A stretch of 64,000 nt of DNA from Aradus depressus (GCA_963662175.1 OY759221.1:1984001-2048000), one strand, 5' to 3'; shown: positions 50,731 through 62,891, numbered from the stretch's first letter. The notes: generated by a model from the letters alone, not told the origin. Made by a program: numbers and translations.

Positions 50731-50984
50731 TTTACGTTTCATTTGGATATATAAAAATCCCACATGTGAAATTAAATGACAATCCAAAAACGGAGAGCCC
50801 AACCTCCTAAAAGCGTTTTCGATAAAAAAAAAAAAGGTCGGTTTAACGTGAATAAAAATAAAGTGCTTCCTCGTTGATCCGAAGGACAGAGGAAGCTTTG
50901 CGATCGTTTTTGAGAGCTAATAATCTCGTCTTGAGTTTCAAAATGTCCTTCACAACGTTTCAAACGAGGGGGTGCCTGCAGCTG

Positions 50985-51205
50985 AGCTTGTTTGCTTACT
51001 TACCTCAGAATAGCGGGTTCGAAAGCAGAACGAGGGCCCTTAGTTTAGTTTATTTGGGAGGTAAAAAAAACTTGAGCACACCGTCCTTCGGATGGGACGT
51101 TAAGTTATGCTTCCAAGCCTGTGCGACGTCAGGTACTCGTTAAAGACCCCTACCTTAGGTAAGTAAACCTCGGTAAGCAACATGGAGGACTCCCACAGTT
51201 GAGCT
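50985..51205 (+). mobile_element. SINE family 1, old fragment
   Basis: GGGTTCGAAAGCAGAACGAG, CCGTCCTTCGGATGGGACG and GTCAGGTACTCGTTAAAGAC; the 3' body is lost shortly after. Confidence 0.8.
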
Positions 51206-51283
51206 AAAAAGAAGGGATAAGAGCAATGTTCAATGTCCCGGTACATTCTTGGTAAACGGTAAGGTCCTGAAGCCAAACACGCA

Positions 51284-51727
51284 CAGCTTACCAGCTTCAC
51301 AACACAGCTTACCAGCTTCACAACACAGCTTACCAGCTTCACAACACAGCTTACCAGCTCCACAACACAGCTTACCAGCTCCACAACACAGCTTACCAGC
51401 TCCACAACACAGCTTACCAACTCCACAACACAGCTTACCAACTCCACAACACAGCTTACCAACTCCACAACTCAGCTTACCAGCTCCACAACACAGCTTA
51501 CCTGCTCCACAACACACCTTACCTGCTCCACAACACAGCTTACCAGTTTCACAACACAGCTTACCAGCTTCACAACTCAGCTTACCAACTCCACAACACA
51601 GCTTACCAGCTCCACAACACAGCTAACCAGCTCCACAACACAGCTTACCAGCTCCACAACACAGCTTACCAACTCCACAACACAGCTTACCAGCTCCACA
51701 ACACAGATTACCTGCTCCACAACACAG
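51284..51727. repeat. 21-bp minisatellite, about 21 copies
   Basis: The unit CAGCTTACCAGCTCCACAAC plus A varies at three sites (GCTTCA, GCTCCA, ACTCCA). Read in frame it gives SLPAPQH or SLPTPQH repeats; there is no start, splice or flanking coding support for a protein. Confidence 0.95.
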
Positions 51728-52140
51728 TGGAGCAGACACCCTCCATAGTTCTGCTACCTCCGTGTCTATCTATTAAGTCGTGCTGGGGAAGTGCAATTCT
51801 GGTTTTGACAGATGACCCCAAGAGGGGGTTGCGCTCCCACCTGGTCTCCTGAAGACACTCCGATCTACCTGCCCCGCTCAGTGTCGCCCCTACTCCGGGT
51901 TACATAACACCCTCCATAGTTCTGCTACTTCTGTGTCTCTTCGTCTTCCTCGTCCTTGTCCCACTTCTCATTTACCTTAAATAATTCTTCATTAACACAT
52001 CTCCTAAGTGATTTCCCTCGAAAAACAAAAAAAAAAAAATTAATACTTTTTTTTTTAGACAAATTAAAATTAAAATAAACAAACTAATTTTATCAATTTT
52101 AAACATAATACTGGAATGCTAACAAAGCTTAAAAAATAGT
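51728..52140. other. Unclassified, with a direct repeat
   Basis: ACCCTCCATAGTTCTGCTAC occurs at 51738 and 51910, about 170 bases apart. Upstream of the ABCG-like exon; no promoter recognised. Confidence 0.4.
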
Positions 52141-52161
52141 AAATTTTAAAAGAAAAAAAAT

Positions 52162-52273
52162 ATGGATGACGGTTTAGTACTTTCCTGGAAAAATGTATCT
52201 CTTTACATCAACGTAGAAAAGAAGAAAATATGGGGCCGGAAGGAAACTCAGCGGGTTAAACTCCTAAATAGAG
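52162..52273 (+). CDS. Possible first coding exon of an ABCG half transporter
   Basis: The ATG has an in-frame TAA 12 bases before it. The frame reads MDDGLVLSWKNVSLYINVEK, then WGRKETQRVKLLNR, and ends in phase 1 at AGAG before GTAATC. An N-terminus of the form LxWxNxSxYxxx, a spacer, then xLLN just before the first exon end, is how ABCG proteins of the white/scarlet type lead into the Walker A region. No later exon with GPSGAGKT-type sequence is seen in the remaining 11.7 kb, so the gene would continue beyond the window. ABCG proteins are half transporters that pair in a membrane and move pigment precursors or lipids. A chance frame is the main alternative. Confidence 0.4.
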
Positions 52274-52484
52274 GTAATCTATTATTTATTAATTATATTT
52301 ATTATTTTCCTTTAAGTATGTCATTAAATATTTTTTTTCTTACGTCATAAATGTTACGTAATAATTTACCTGCTACAAAACGTTTATGATTTTTCTCCTG
52401 TTAAATATTAGGGTGAATGCTATTTTTTCTTTCTTTTTAACAATCATTGTTGGTTACCACTAAAACTATTGTTAGAACTTTCCT

Positions 52485-52985
52485 CGGTGACTCACCGGCT
52501 ATGTATTTCCCCAGCACGAATTAATCAACTACATTTTCGCTCTTCCTATGAAATCGATTTGGCTGAAAATTAATTATCTTACTTGGCTACTTCTAAATCC
52601 CCATATAAAATTTCATCTCTTTATATCGGCAGTTATAAGAGTTTTTGTGTTAAGTCCCCCTTCCACCATTCCCTCTTATCTTTTTGAAGTTCTTATGAAA
52701 TTCTGGATAGACTGAATGTCGTGTCGGTACATTCATTACATCGACAGTTATTAGATGAGTTAGCTATTTTAGGTTAAATTGACTTTTAAAATCTGGGAAA
52801 TTTCAACGGAAAAGCTGGCTGGGAAAGTAAAAATTGACCTACCCCCCCTCAAATATTTGTGATCGAATAAGTTTCCACTCTCCCTTTAAGCCCCCCTCTT
52901 TTGTCAATTGTGTTTTAACACAGTGAATTCCCAATCTGCATATTAAATTTCGTGTCAATCTATTCATTCCGTGGAGAATAGTAAG
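52485..52985 (-). repeat. Unclassified repeat R3
   Basis: Complement of the + copies: TTTCCCCAGCACGAATTAAT at one end, then TCGATTTGGCTGAAAATTAA, CAGTTATAAGAGTTTTTGTG and ACATTCATTACATCGACAG. Confidence 0.65.
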
Positions 52986-53334
52986 TATTTTGAGTTAGCG
53001 CTCCATCTAATATTAATAAAGAATATGAGGTATTTAAAATATGTGTACAAAATATTTCAAATTAATGACTACATCTTTCATGTTTTATTAATATCGTGCG
53101 ATTAATAAAAAAAGACGTGATTAACTTGTTAGTCGCTGAAGAGACTTGATGACTTATTAGAAATGTTTCAGGACTACAGAAGTTCTGTATTTACTTTCTT
53201 TCTATATTTTAGCAATATTTTTTCTCTATATGCCCTTTATGATTAGAAAATAAAAATGGATATAATTACATTTTTAAATAATTTTCCATGGAAACAAAAC
53301 CTAATAAAACTGATTTTATCAGAGTTAAAATAAA

Positions 53335-53566
53335 TTTGAGCACGCCGTCCTTCGGATGGGACGTTAAGCGATGGTCCCGAGCCTGTACAATGTCAGGTAC
53401 TCATTAAAGACCCCTGCACTAGGTGAATATAAATTTAGGATAGGCAAAATTTAGGACTTCCAGAGTAGAGTTGGGCTCATGTCCAACAGAGTGACGAAAG
53501 AGCGCTCTGGTAGTAGGCGATATGACCTCGTAGTTAAAGGGCATGAGTCATAAAACCTAACCTAAA
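53335..53566 (+). mobile_element. SINE family 1, 5'-truncated
   Basis: From AATTTGAGCACGCCGTCC to GGGCATGAGTCATAAAACC with a CCTAACCTAA tail. It lacks the tRNA-like head and part of the CCCGGGC segment. Confidence 0.9.
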
Positions 53567-54160
53567 CTTTTATCTATTTCACCTATCAGATTAATTGCGC
53601 CTGGTGACGATCGGGTTTGTATTGCACCCGAAGGAGGGTCAATAACAGTCATAGGATATAAAACGAAACAAGCGTAGAGCCTCATGTCCAGCAATACATT
53701 TTAAATAACACTAGATGGAGACTGTGTAATAAATATTTAATCACTTATGAAAAATATGTTTTAAATAAATATGTGTTGATTCAGCTACACAAAAAATAGA
53801 ATAAAGCAAATATATAATACTAATAAATAATTTATAGCAATGAACAGTAACACTGATTTATTGAAATAACGTTAAATTTACTTCTGGATTAGTATTGAGT
53901 AGTCTGAATAGACTTCTTGGCCCATGTGTAAACTTTTATGTCAATATTTTCACTCCATCACGAGTTATTTTCATACCCTTTCGCCGGAAACCATTCTCAA
54001 AAATCTACAAATTATGTCAAACAAAGACACGAATGTAAACCTAATCTGTTACAAGTTATCCTGAATAGAAACTAATCGGAATATAATCTCAACGGAAAAT
54101 TGTTCTTCATATTTCTAAATCTTCTTGAAAACTTAAAACTTTGTGAGAAATATACCGTAT
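53567..54160. other. AT-rich sequence, nothing recognised
   Basis: No gene, tandem repeat or named element. Confidence 0.4.
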
Positions 54161-54164
54161 TGGC

Positions 54165-54380
54165 ACCTACGGACCTAAGCGTTTAATGTTCTTATCCCTC
54201 TCTTGATAGCTCTACCATGGGAGTACTGAATGTTATCTTCCCAGGTTTAGTTAAGGGTCTTCAAGAGTATCTGGCAACGCACAGACCTGGGGTCGCCATT
54301 TAAGGTTCCCTCCGAAGGATGGTGTGCTCAATGTTACTTAAAGCCGAGAGCACAGTAGGCAAGCACGCTACCGCCGCCCC
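54165..54380 (-). mobile_element. SINE family 1, old fragment
   Basis: On the minus strand: GCACACCATCCTTCGGAGG, a diverged middle, and GAAGACCCTTAACTAAACC. The minus-strand head AGCTAGCGTGC-type sequence is lost. Confidence 0.55.
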
Positions 54381-54604
54381 TTTCAGAGAAATGATTGAAC
54401 ATTTTTTTTCTGTTAATATTGCTGTGAACGCTAGTTTACCTGTCCACTCATCACACTTCTTCCTTACAAATTTTTTATTACTTTCATTTCTTTGCATGTG
54501 AAAGCTATTTGATTTTTCTCCAAGACTTGAACTGAATAATTCCAAAAGGAGCTTAAGAAGCTCAAATAGCAACAAACCACAAGTTATAGTTTGTTAGTTA
54601 TTTA

Positions 54605-54715
54605 TTATGACTCAAACCCGGACTTACTTATATTGGGACCAACGCTCTTTCGTCATTCTGGTGGACATGAGCCCGACTCCGCTATGGTAGTCCGAAATGT
54701 TGCCTAATTAGGTGT
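54605..54715 (-). mobile_element. SINE family 1, 3' piece
   Basis: Minus strand: TTAGGCAACATTTCGGAC, GCGGAGTCGGGCTCATGTCC and CAGAATGACGAAAGAGCG, ending near GGTTTGAGTCAT. Confidence 0.75.
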
Positions 54716-54829
54716 GGTAATGAAAAATAAAAATAAATGTTAAGTGTTAATCTTAAATAAAAGATAAATACATAATATAAATAATAATTAATACAATTGA
54801 ATTAATAATAATGAAATAAACAATATAAA

Positions 54830-55125
54830 CAATAAATTACCACATTTCCTGTGTGAACAAATATTGGGCTTATTTTCTTAAATCTTCATTATTAAAATTA
54901 AAAACTAAACATGGAACAAACAAAAATCAAAAGAAAAATCTTAAAAACTAAATCCTTAACACTAATTCAATCTTTTTTTGTTTTATATTTAGGCCATTTT
55001 TTAAAATTAAGTTATATATTTCTGGGCATATATCCTGTACATATAAACAAATAAAAGTACCTTCTTTTTGGATCAATTTCACCGTCAAATCACTTCTATT
55101 TAGTTCATTACATTTAAGCCTAAAC
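54830..55125 (-). repeat. Dispersed repeat with a conserved ORF fragment
   Basis: Encodes CNELNRSDLTVKLIQKEGTF and ICLYVQDICPEIYNLIL, as on the + strand at 15715-16010. Product unknown. Confidence 0.6.
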
Positions 55126-55149
55126 ACCACTGTCCATGTTCACTCAGAC

Positions 55150-55310
55150 CAACCCGCGGTCTTGAGCTTGCACTACCTCTGAGCTAGCGGCGGCTCCCAC
55201 GATGTGTAGGTGCAATATTAGATATACTGGTTGGGTGTGAACACCTAGGGACCTAAGCATACAATGCGCTTATCCCATCCCTGGTAGCTCTACTGCCTAC
55301 CCAGGCTACA
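55150..55310 (-). mobile_element. SINE family 1 head and fragments
   Basis: The minus strand at 55150-55205 reads GGGAGCCGCCGCTAGCTCAG and AGGTAGTGCAAGCTCAAG, an A-box head. The next 100 bases resemble the fragment at 54165 (ACCTAGGGACCTAAGCATAC). Confidence 0.5.
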
Positions 55311-55596
55311 GGTAAATAATATTACTAACAATGAACATAAAGTCGAATAAAATAACATTTTTATTTTCAGTAATAGAGAGAAATAAAATATTTTATAAAA
55401 ATTGTTTTTCAATAAAATAGTTTCTTATAGTTCTTGAAGAAATATATTTGTTCAGAGTATTATAAAGAAAAAATAGAGTTTTAAAAATAAATTAAAATTC
55501 GATTTAAAATATTGAAAATCGTTACAATTAAGGCAAGCTTTAGACAGATGAATTTAGTTATTCCTATGTGAAATGTGGAGCCGTGAGGAGGAGAGG

Positions 55597-55683
55597 GCAA
55601 ATCGACCTTATGCGCCTCCCCTCTGGCAAATTGACCTTATGCGCCTCCCCTCTGGCAAATCGACCTTATGCGCCTCCCCTCCT
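55597..55683. repeat. Three-copy 29-bp tandem repeat
   Basis: GCAAATCGACCTTATGCGCC then TCCCCTCTG, three units. Confidence 0.9.
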
Positions 55684-55739
55684 GCAAATCCTCGGTCTGC
55701 CCAGTGGCAAGACCGACCCTGTTGCTGACCCAGTAGAGG

Positions 55740-56290
55740 TCACATCATAATGTATCACCTATATAACATTTTATCCAAATCGAGTTTAGAAAATAATAAT
55801 AATATTTATTTCCGTTAAACCGTAACAGATATTAACTCTTAGAGTCTGACACAAATGGATTAGAATTAACAATAGTACTAAAAAAATAATAATAAATGAA
55901 TAAATAAATACTTGAAGATATGAGGACAAAAATAATATTATACAATAGAGAAAATAATATTATGCAATAGAGAAAATATATAATAAATATAGTAGATACA
56001 TTTTTTTAAATTTACTTAAAATTAAGATAATAATTGAGGGGGTTAGAAGCAAAAGTAAGTGACAAATCGGCTGAAATAGAGATATGTGTGTTAACATCTT
56101 CCTTGACACCTACCCTGGCTACTGGCTAATGATCAGAACGATTGTTAGTACCAGTAATGCTGTCTAGTGGAAAATACCTGGGTAATACCTGAATTTACGA
56201 CGTTACTATAACTTTGAAGATAATTATCTCGAAATGACATTTTTGACACTTACATCCCTTTGCTTCTAACCCCCTCAATTTTTGATACCT
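55740..56290. other. AT-rich sequence, nothing recognised
   Basis: The ends read ATTGAGGGGGTTAGAAGCAA (56033) and CTTCTAACCCCCTCAATTTT (56262), inverted copies of each other about 250 bases apart, so this may hold a MITE at 56033-56282. Confidence 0.5.
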
Positions 56291-56318
56291 TTTCCGGAAG
56301 TGTATTTTTCACGATGAC

Positions 56319-56349
56319 ATTTCGGGACGTTCTCACGTCCCTTCCTCAG
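56319..56349 (-). ncRNA. Hammerhead-ribozyme-like motif without stem III
   Basis: Minus strand: ATGAC, CTGAGGA, a perfect 7-bp stem GGGACGT/ACGTCCC closed by GAGA (a GNRA loop), GAAAT, then GTCAT. The flanks ATGAC and GTCAT pair over 5 bp as stem I. The short stem III and cleavage triplet of the other copies are absent, so this copy is probably inactive. Confidence 0.5.
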
Positions 56350-56435
56350 GTCATGATGTGCGAAATATAGAAAAGAGAAAGAATACAAAATAACTAATAA
56401 GATATATATATATTATTATATATATAAATAAATGA

Positions 56436-56780
56436 GGGGCGCCGGTAGCTCAGTGGTATGCGTGCTTGACTTCTGAGCTCAAGGTTGTGGGTTCGTAGCC
56501 CGACCGAGGCCCTTAATTTATTTTATCTGGGAGGTAAAATAAACTTAAGCACGCCGTCCTTCGGATGGGACGTTAAGCGATGGTCCCGAGCCTGTACGAT
56601 GTCAGGTACTCGTTAAAGACCCCTACCCTAGATGAATAAAAATTTAGGGTAGGCAAAATTTAGGACTCCCACAGTAGAGTCGGGCTCATGTCCACCAGAG
56701 TGACGAAAGAGCGCTCTGGTAGTAGGCGATATGACCTCGTAGTTAAAGCTCGGTCATGAGTCATAAAACCTAACCTAACC
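56436..56780 (+). mobile_element. SINE family 1, full length with target duplication
   Basis: TATAAATAAATGA at 56423-56435 and 56781-56793 is a 13-base duplication. The B box is GGTTCGTAGCC as in the copy at 396, and the tail is AAAACCTAACCTAACC. Confidence 0.95.
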
Positions 56781-56793
56781 TATAAATAAATGA

Positions 56794-57975
56794 AAGAAGT
56801 AAATAAAACGCTAATAAAAACACAAAAAAGAGAAAAAACAAGAAAAATTAATTAGTGTATAAATAATAAAAAATAATGATTTAAACGTAGATTCGACAGA
56901 CTTTAGAGAGGATATCTGTAGAGGAACTCTGCCAAAAAAATTAAAATGAAAGCTATAAATCAAATAATGTTTTTGAAATGAAACAAGATTTCTTTATTTT
57001 GGTTATTTTATTATTTTTGTACAATTAGAAAAAAAATTCCGTTTCCGAAAAGAGGGTTTACTTTAACATAAACTTTTTAGTTGAAGTTCAAATGTACTTA
57101 TTGTCCCTTCTGACTTCAAGAAGTGGCGAAGGGCATTAAAGAAATAAATTCTTTTATGAGTTATACTTTTTTCAAAAAGGGAGGAGCAATGTCCCCTCTC
57201 CCTCAAATATTAACTATAGTAACAGTTGATTTTATCATTTTTGATTAATTTTTATTTTGCACTATTTTCGTGAAAATCTGTTATTTCGAACCGTCTAGGA
57301 ACTGCGAAACATATTCATCAATTTAATTAGTTCAGTCAAATGGACATCAGTGTCCTGTCCGAACAACTTTCAGAATCTTGCATCGCAATAGCAATCAGAA
57401 GTAGCCTACTCCCACTGATCACGGAAAAATACTAGAAAAAAACTGAAGTTTTATTTTTTTTTAAATATAATAAATAACAAACAATAGATTAACTAGGTGT
57501 GCAATACATTCTGCTGTTTGCAAAAACTGAGCTGAGTCAGGCATATCTGTATAGAAAACTCAGTTAATGTTTTAATAATTATCAGTAACTTCTCACCTTG
57601 TATGTTCTTTATGAATATATTAATACTTTAAATAGATTTCAATTGAATTCAATGGATTTTTTCTAGCCTTTTTGTAGACAACAACAGCTGTGAATATTTT
57701 CATCGAAAAAAGTTTGTACGTTAGAACACTGAAAAAACGTGGTGTCCGATGATAAACCGAAAAGGGTTTCGCCTGGATTTTTACATTTGAAATCGAAAAA
57801 TGCTATTTTGCAAGAGAATTTTCTCCCTCAATTGATTGTCCGTGTCCACTACCATCGTGGCAAATTTCAATGTAATCGGTAAAGAGGTTTAGGAGGAGTA
57901 CGAGTACAACGAAATACATGAGTCGCCTCAGAAAGAGCTTCGTAAACTCAGCTCAATAATATACAATTAGATAGT
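56794..57975. other. AT-rich sequence, nothing recognised
   Basis: No gene or family identified. 57770-57960 is richer in GC but has no useful frame. Confidence 0.4.
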
Positions 57976-57979
57976 TATT

Positions 57980-58150
57980 GTGCCCGTGCTTTAACTACGA
58001 GGTCCTATCTTCTACTACCAGAGTGCTCTTTCGTCGCTACATGAGCCCGACTCAAAGTTTTATAAAAAACCGAAGGGCCTCAGCCGAGTTTCGAACCCAC
58101 GATCTTGATCTCAGTAGGCTAGCACGCTAGCTCTGAGCTACTTGCGCCCG
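57980..58150 (-). mobile_element. SINE family 1 with internal deletion
   Basis: Minus strand: GGGCGCAAGTAGCTCAGAGC, GGGTTCGAAACTCGGCTGAG, then a jump to GAGTCGGGCTCATGTAGC and the 3' body. The central segment is missing. Confidence 0.8.
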
Positions 58151-58151
58151 T

Positions 58152-58750
58152 TAATAATGTATATCTGAACACCTTATTTCTCTTGAAACATTTCTTTATT
58201 AATTAAACTAAAATTGACCTAACTAACCCTCCAGAAGAACACCAAATTTTCTTTAAACATAGAAAATCAAGTTTCCAATATTAGCTCAATACAATTAACC
58301 TACGTACAATATTCAAATGTCCAATATTTAAATAATCCGCCAATATTTTTGAAAATATTTTGAGGATTTATCAATAATTTTTAACCCAATATTTCTTAAA
58401 TAATTCATACAAGATTCCTAAAATATTGTTGAACCATTACGAAATAGTCCTGGTTTCATAGAATAATTAATATTGTTTATTGAATTTAATTATGCTATTG
58501 TAAAAAAAAATATATACATACCTACATATATTGGTAATGAATGTTATCAGCATTATTATTAGGTTAACTAGTACTATTAATTATCCTATTAAACTAAAAT
58601 TATTTTGCAATGATTCGACAATATTTTAGAAATTGTGAATGAATTATATTATTTAAGAAATATTAGGTTAAAAATTGTTTGATACATTCTCAAAATATGT
58701 TCCTAATATTGAAATAAATATGTATATCCTTAAATATTGCTGATTTTTTT
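58152..58750. other. AT-rich sequence, nothing recognised
   Basis: Repeated AATATTTTTGAAAATATT-like short inverted motifs, no gene. Confidence 0.35.
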
Positions 58751-58754
58751 TTTT

Positions 58755-58842
58755 TATAAACTAAGGGCCTTGGTCGGGTTTCGAACCCACGTTCTTGAGC
58801 TCAGAAGGCAAGCACGCATACCACTGACCTACCGGCGTCCTC
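58755..58842 (-). mobile_element. SINE family 1, head only
   Basis: Minus strand from GAGGACGCCGGTAGGTCAGT through GGTTCGAAACCCGACC to CCCTTAGTTTATA. Only the tRNA-like part is present. Confidence 0.8.
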
Positions 58843-58984
58843 TTTCTCATATTTAAATTTTATATTGAATTTTGACTTGAAATATTTAGGAGGAAATTGG
58901 TATGCCTTATTGGTTGTTAGCTGAAGTTTAATTAATAAAGAAATGTTTCGAGAGAATAATATAAACACTCTATCGTATGTATAT

Positions 58985-59265
58985 TTTTTACTTCCTCAGC
59001 CATACAAAGTAAATGTAATCGGTCGAAAATTCGATGGTTAGTTTTCACTGTAATTTCCGATCTCCTGGTATCTAGAACCCCATAAGAACAACACATCCAA
59101 ATCGGCCAAAAACTCTAATAACTTGCGAGATATCGACACAAGATGCAGAAGACCCTGTGTAAGTCGACTATTGATTTCTAGACCACCAGTCGATTGATCG
59201 ATTTAAGTGGGAAAGCGAAAACTTAATTGATTGATTCGTGCTGTGGAAGTACATTGTCGGTGATT
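58985..59265 (+). repeat. R3 repeat, shortened
   Basis: Starts CTTCCTCAGCCATACAAAG, contains AACTCTAATAACTTGCG, ends GTGGAAGTACATTGTCGGTG. Confidence 0.6.
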
Positions 59266-59639
59266 AACCACTTTTTTTGTTTTTCATTTGCAATAGGATC
59301 AAAGGGTCGAAAACATGAAATTCCGGTGAAAATTGAACATCGAATTATACTGACTGGGGAAGTAACATGCTCTGAAACACATATACACACATTTACCTGA
59401 AATGGCGGCTTCATTTTGGTCCTGAGGCACTAAAAGAAATAAAAAAAATAAAAATAAAATACAATAAGAGAAAAAAAAGTTAAAGCCCAAGTTGAGAAAT
59501 GTGGTCCATGGTTATATAAGTATCCCCCTATAGGTGTATGTATATGGTCTGGGTAGTACACCGCCCACGCAGTGAGCCCCCCTCCCCACCTCCCCTCCGG
59601 GCTACCTGGGCTTCTTTCAATCAAATTGTGTAAACATTT

Positions 59640-60210
59640 CACTTGCTCAGCTAATAGAAGAGTATAGGAGAAGTGATGTAATCTGACAGAAATTAGATTC
59701 AGAGTTTTCAACGGAATTTCAACTTTTCCGACCTTCTGATTCCCAAAAATAAAAAAACATTTCTGTCTGTGGGTCTCTGTGAACACGATAACTCTCGATA
59801 GAACGAATGTATTGACACAAAATGTTATATGTGTATCCTGATCCCTCCAAGGAAAAGTGATGTTCAGTCAAATCAGTCTAAGAGAAGGATGGGATTAAAG
59901 GGATACTTAACACAAAAACTATAATAACTGGCGTTGTTAACTGCTGTTGTGTTATGTAAATTCAAAGCCCTATAGGAATGACACCTATTAATTTTCAACA
60001 GAATAAGTCCAAGGAAATGGGCGTTCAGAGAGGCTCAACTCAAAATTCCCAATAACTGCCAACATAACGAATGTCTCGACACAAAATTTAGTAAGAGAAC
60101 TCAGAAGTCACAACGTAAACCAAATTTTAGGTCAACTGGCTTCGGAGGGAGAGCGATAACACTGATTAATTTGAGTTGAGGAAGAACATAACTGGTGATA
60201 CATCGACGAC
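59640..60210 (+). repeat. Unclassified high-copy repeat R3
   Basis: Contains GAACACGATAACTCTCGATAG, three ~110-base modules, and ends at GAGGAAGAACATAACTGGTG. Confidence 0.7.
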
Positions 60211-60890
60211 TTTTTAAAATAAAATCATGCCATGTATATTGTCCCTCGCTAATACACCGCCCACGTCGGCTGGCCCCAGCCCCATAGGACTACCTTGGCT
60301 TCTTTCAGCCAAATTGCGTTCGCATTTAATAAATTGAAGCTGCGCCATACTGTCTCCCGCCCTTAACACATGTCATATCCTACAGATGCCTATAATATAG
60401 TTTATACTTCCCCCTCACAGTCCATAGAATGCGTATTTTTTACAATCAATACAGAAGGAAAAACTCAAAATTATAAAATCAGAAATAACATTATTTGTTG
60501 ATTTTACGTTTTCGTGTGTATGATGGAAAATATTGATCCCTAACAGTCCATTAAACATACACATACGTATGACAATTCTAGCAAATTATTAAATGAAGTA
60601 CAAGGTTTTCAAAGCTGCTATCTCTTGGCGTAGCCAGGTGCCCCCTTTTAATTGTAAGTATATTTTATATACTTGCGCTTGTGTCTTTCTTCATTCACCA
60701 TTTTAATTTAGCTCCACATTTCCCGCTAACTCCAGAAATATTCCTAAACATATCGTGACAATATTTAAGTTATTAACTAAGTTGTTTGTGCACTACTTAA
60801 TAGTTTTCAAAGTTGGTAAATGTACCCGTAAAACTATTCAATGTGCGCAAATAAGTTGATATACTTCAGGTGAAGATGTCAGATATTATG
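60211..60890. other. Unclassified sequence
   Basis: ATTGTCCCTCGCTAATACACC at 60239 resembles 59537-59560 (GTACACCGCCCACGCAG), pointing to a second dispersed repeat there. No gene. Confidence 0.35.
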
Positions 60891-60894
60891 CATT

Positions 60895-61105
60895 TTTGTG
60901 ACTCAGTCCCGCGCTCTAACTACGAGGTCATATCGTTCTGGCGGGCATGAGGCCGACTCTACTGTGAGACTCCCTAAATGTTGCCTATTCAGGTTTCGTT
61001 ACCTAAGTTAAGGGGTCTTCAACGAGTACCTGATGTTGTACAGGCTCGCAACCATCACTTAACCTCTCATCTGGCGGACATGTTCAAGGTCTTTTACCTA
61101 CCAGA
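60895..61105 (-). mobile_element. SINE family 1, old fragment
   Basis: Minus strand: AAGGTCTTGAACATGTCCG-type start missing, GAGGTTAAGTGATGGTTGCG, CATCAGGTACTCGTTGAAG and TAGAGTCGGCCTCATGCCC, ending GGGACTGAGTCAC. Confidence 0.7.
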
Positions 61106-61407
61106 TACAAGAAACCGGGGGATTTTGAATCCGCCATTTTGGTTTTTTGAAAGAGTTTTTTAAAAATATTATATGTATAATTAAAACTCTTTAGGTACCT
61201 TCAATAGTCAAATCAAAATGTTACAGATTGTGATCAGGTCACACACTGAAGGGTTCCGTAGCAAAAAAGTGCTTTGATCTACTAATAAAAAAAAAACCGA
61301 TGAATATATAGATCTGTAATAAATTTCAATTCTGCCTCCACCAATTTCATGCATTTTCACGATTCCATGGTTATGAAAATCTTATACAAATTAGTAATTT
61401 ATTCCAG

Positions 61408-61748
61408 AGGGCGCCGGTAGCTCAGTGGTATGCGAGCTTGTCTTCTGAACTCAAGAACCTGGGTTCGAAATCCGGCTGAGGCCCTTAGTTTCTTTTATAA
61501 TAAGAAAATAAAATTAAGCATGCCGTCCTTCGGATGGGACGTTAAGCGATGGTCCCGAGCCTTTACGATGTCAGGTACTCGTTAAAGACTCCTATCCTAG
61601 GTGAATAAAAATTTAGGGTAGGCAAAATTTAGGACTCCCACAGTAGAGTCGGCCTCATGTCCACCAGAGTGACGAAAGAGCGCTTTGGAAGTAGGCGATA
61701 TGACCTCGTAGTTAAAGCCCGGGCATGAGTCATAAAACCTAACTTAAC
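61408..61748 (+). mobile_element. SINE family 1, full length
   Basis: A box TAGCTCAGTGG, B box GGTTCGAAATCC, full body, tail AAAACCTAACTTAACC. No clear target duplication. Confidence 0.9.
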
Positions 61749-62189
61749 CTTTTGATAAAAATATGTAAATTTTTTTCCAACTTTGAGGTTCCCTTTTAAT
61801 TACTGTCAATATCAAGGTGTTGTACTAAATATAATTAATTATATACAGATTCCATATATCATGTGTTTTTATATTTTTTGTTACATTTTACAAACTAATT
61901 AAAATCTATACTCTGCAAATAATTTGGATTAGTTTAATATGCTAAGTAATAAAATATATATTTTATTTGAAGCAGGTTTTCTGTCCGCCATTAATGTGAC
62001 ACCTGTAATCCATTTAGTTAATAATGTTTCCTGTTTTACCTTATTATTTTTGGCACATCGATTTATGGCTGGGTTTTGGTATTAACCTTTTACTTTGTGC
62101 AAATATTTCCCAAAATGTGGCAGATAAATACACTCGTTAATAGGGTTTTGTATACGGTCTTTATCCTTCAGATAAAGTGAAAATATATA

Positions 62190-62250
62190 ATGCCAGAGTG
62201 CTCTTCCGTAGCTGTGACGTGAGCCCGACTCTACTATGGGAGTCATCATT
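62190..62250 (-). mobile_element. SINE family 1 scrap
   Basis: GAGTGCTCTTCCGTAGC and GAGCCCGACTCTACTATGGG are 3' body in reverse. Confidence 0.6.
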
Positions 62251-62354
62251 TATTTTTTATTTAGAAACTCCAGTAGCAACAAACTACAATAATTTTTATA
62301 ATGTAGTAATATTTATAGTGGTTTATCGTCTGGCCAAAACACAAAATGGACGTG

Positions 62355-62638
62355 AGGGCGCCGGTAGCTCAGAGCTGGCATGCTAGTCTACCGAGCTCAA
62401 GATAGCGGGTTCGAAACCCGTCTGAGGCCTTTAGGTTTGTTATATAAGTGAAAAAACCATGAGCATGCCGTTCTTCAGATGGGATGTTAAGTGATGGTTC
62501 CGATCGTGTGCGTGTCAGGTACTCGTTCAAGACTCTACCCAATGTTAATAGAGTGACATGTCCACCAGAGTGACGAAAGAGCGCTCTGGTAGTAGGAGAT
62601 ATGACCTCGTGGTTTAAGGCATGAGTCTTGATAACTAA
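62355..62638 (+). mobile_element. SINE family 1, variant head
   Basis: GGGCGCCGGTAGCTCAGAGC, GGGTTCGAAACCCGTCTG, CCGTTCTTCAGATGGGATG, a middle deletion, ending GGCATGAGTCTTGATAACTAAC. Confidence 0.85.
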
Positions 62639-62891
62639 CAGTATGGCCGATTTGACTGATTGCGTAACCCCCCTCCCCTTCCTGACAAATGATACTTTCC
62701 TTCTACCTGGCTTGAAAAAAACCCATCTTGGGGCCATATCGATGTTGTTCGTTTCACCTTACAAACAAATACGTAAAATGATTCTTTTATTGTGAGCTCT
62801 CTTCAAAGAGTTACGGCTACACTAAAATCTACTGCCATCTGTCTGTGAACAATATAACTCCCAACAGAATTAATGTATCGACAAGAAATAA

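Noticed and set aside
51230..51626. Repetitive SLPAPQH and CCGAGKL frames
   Set aside because: 21-bp tandem repeat; open in several frames on both strands.
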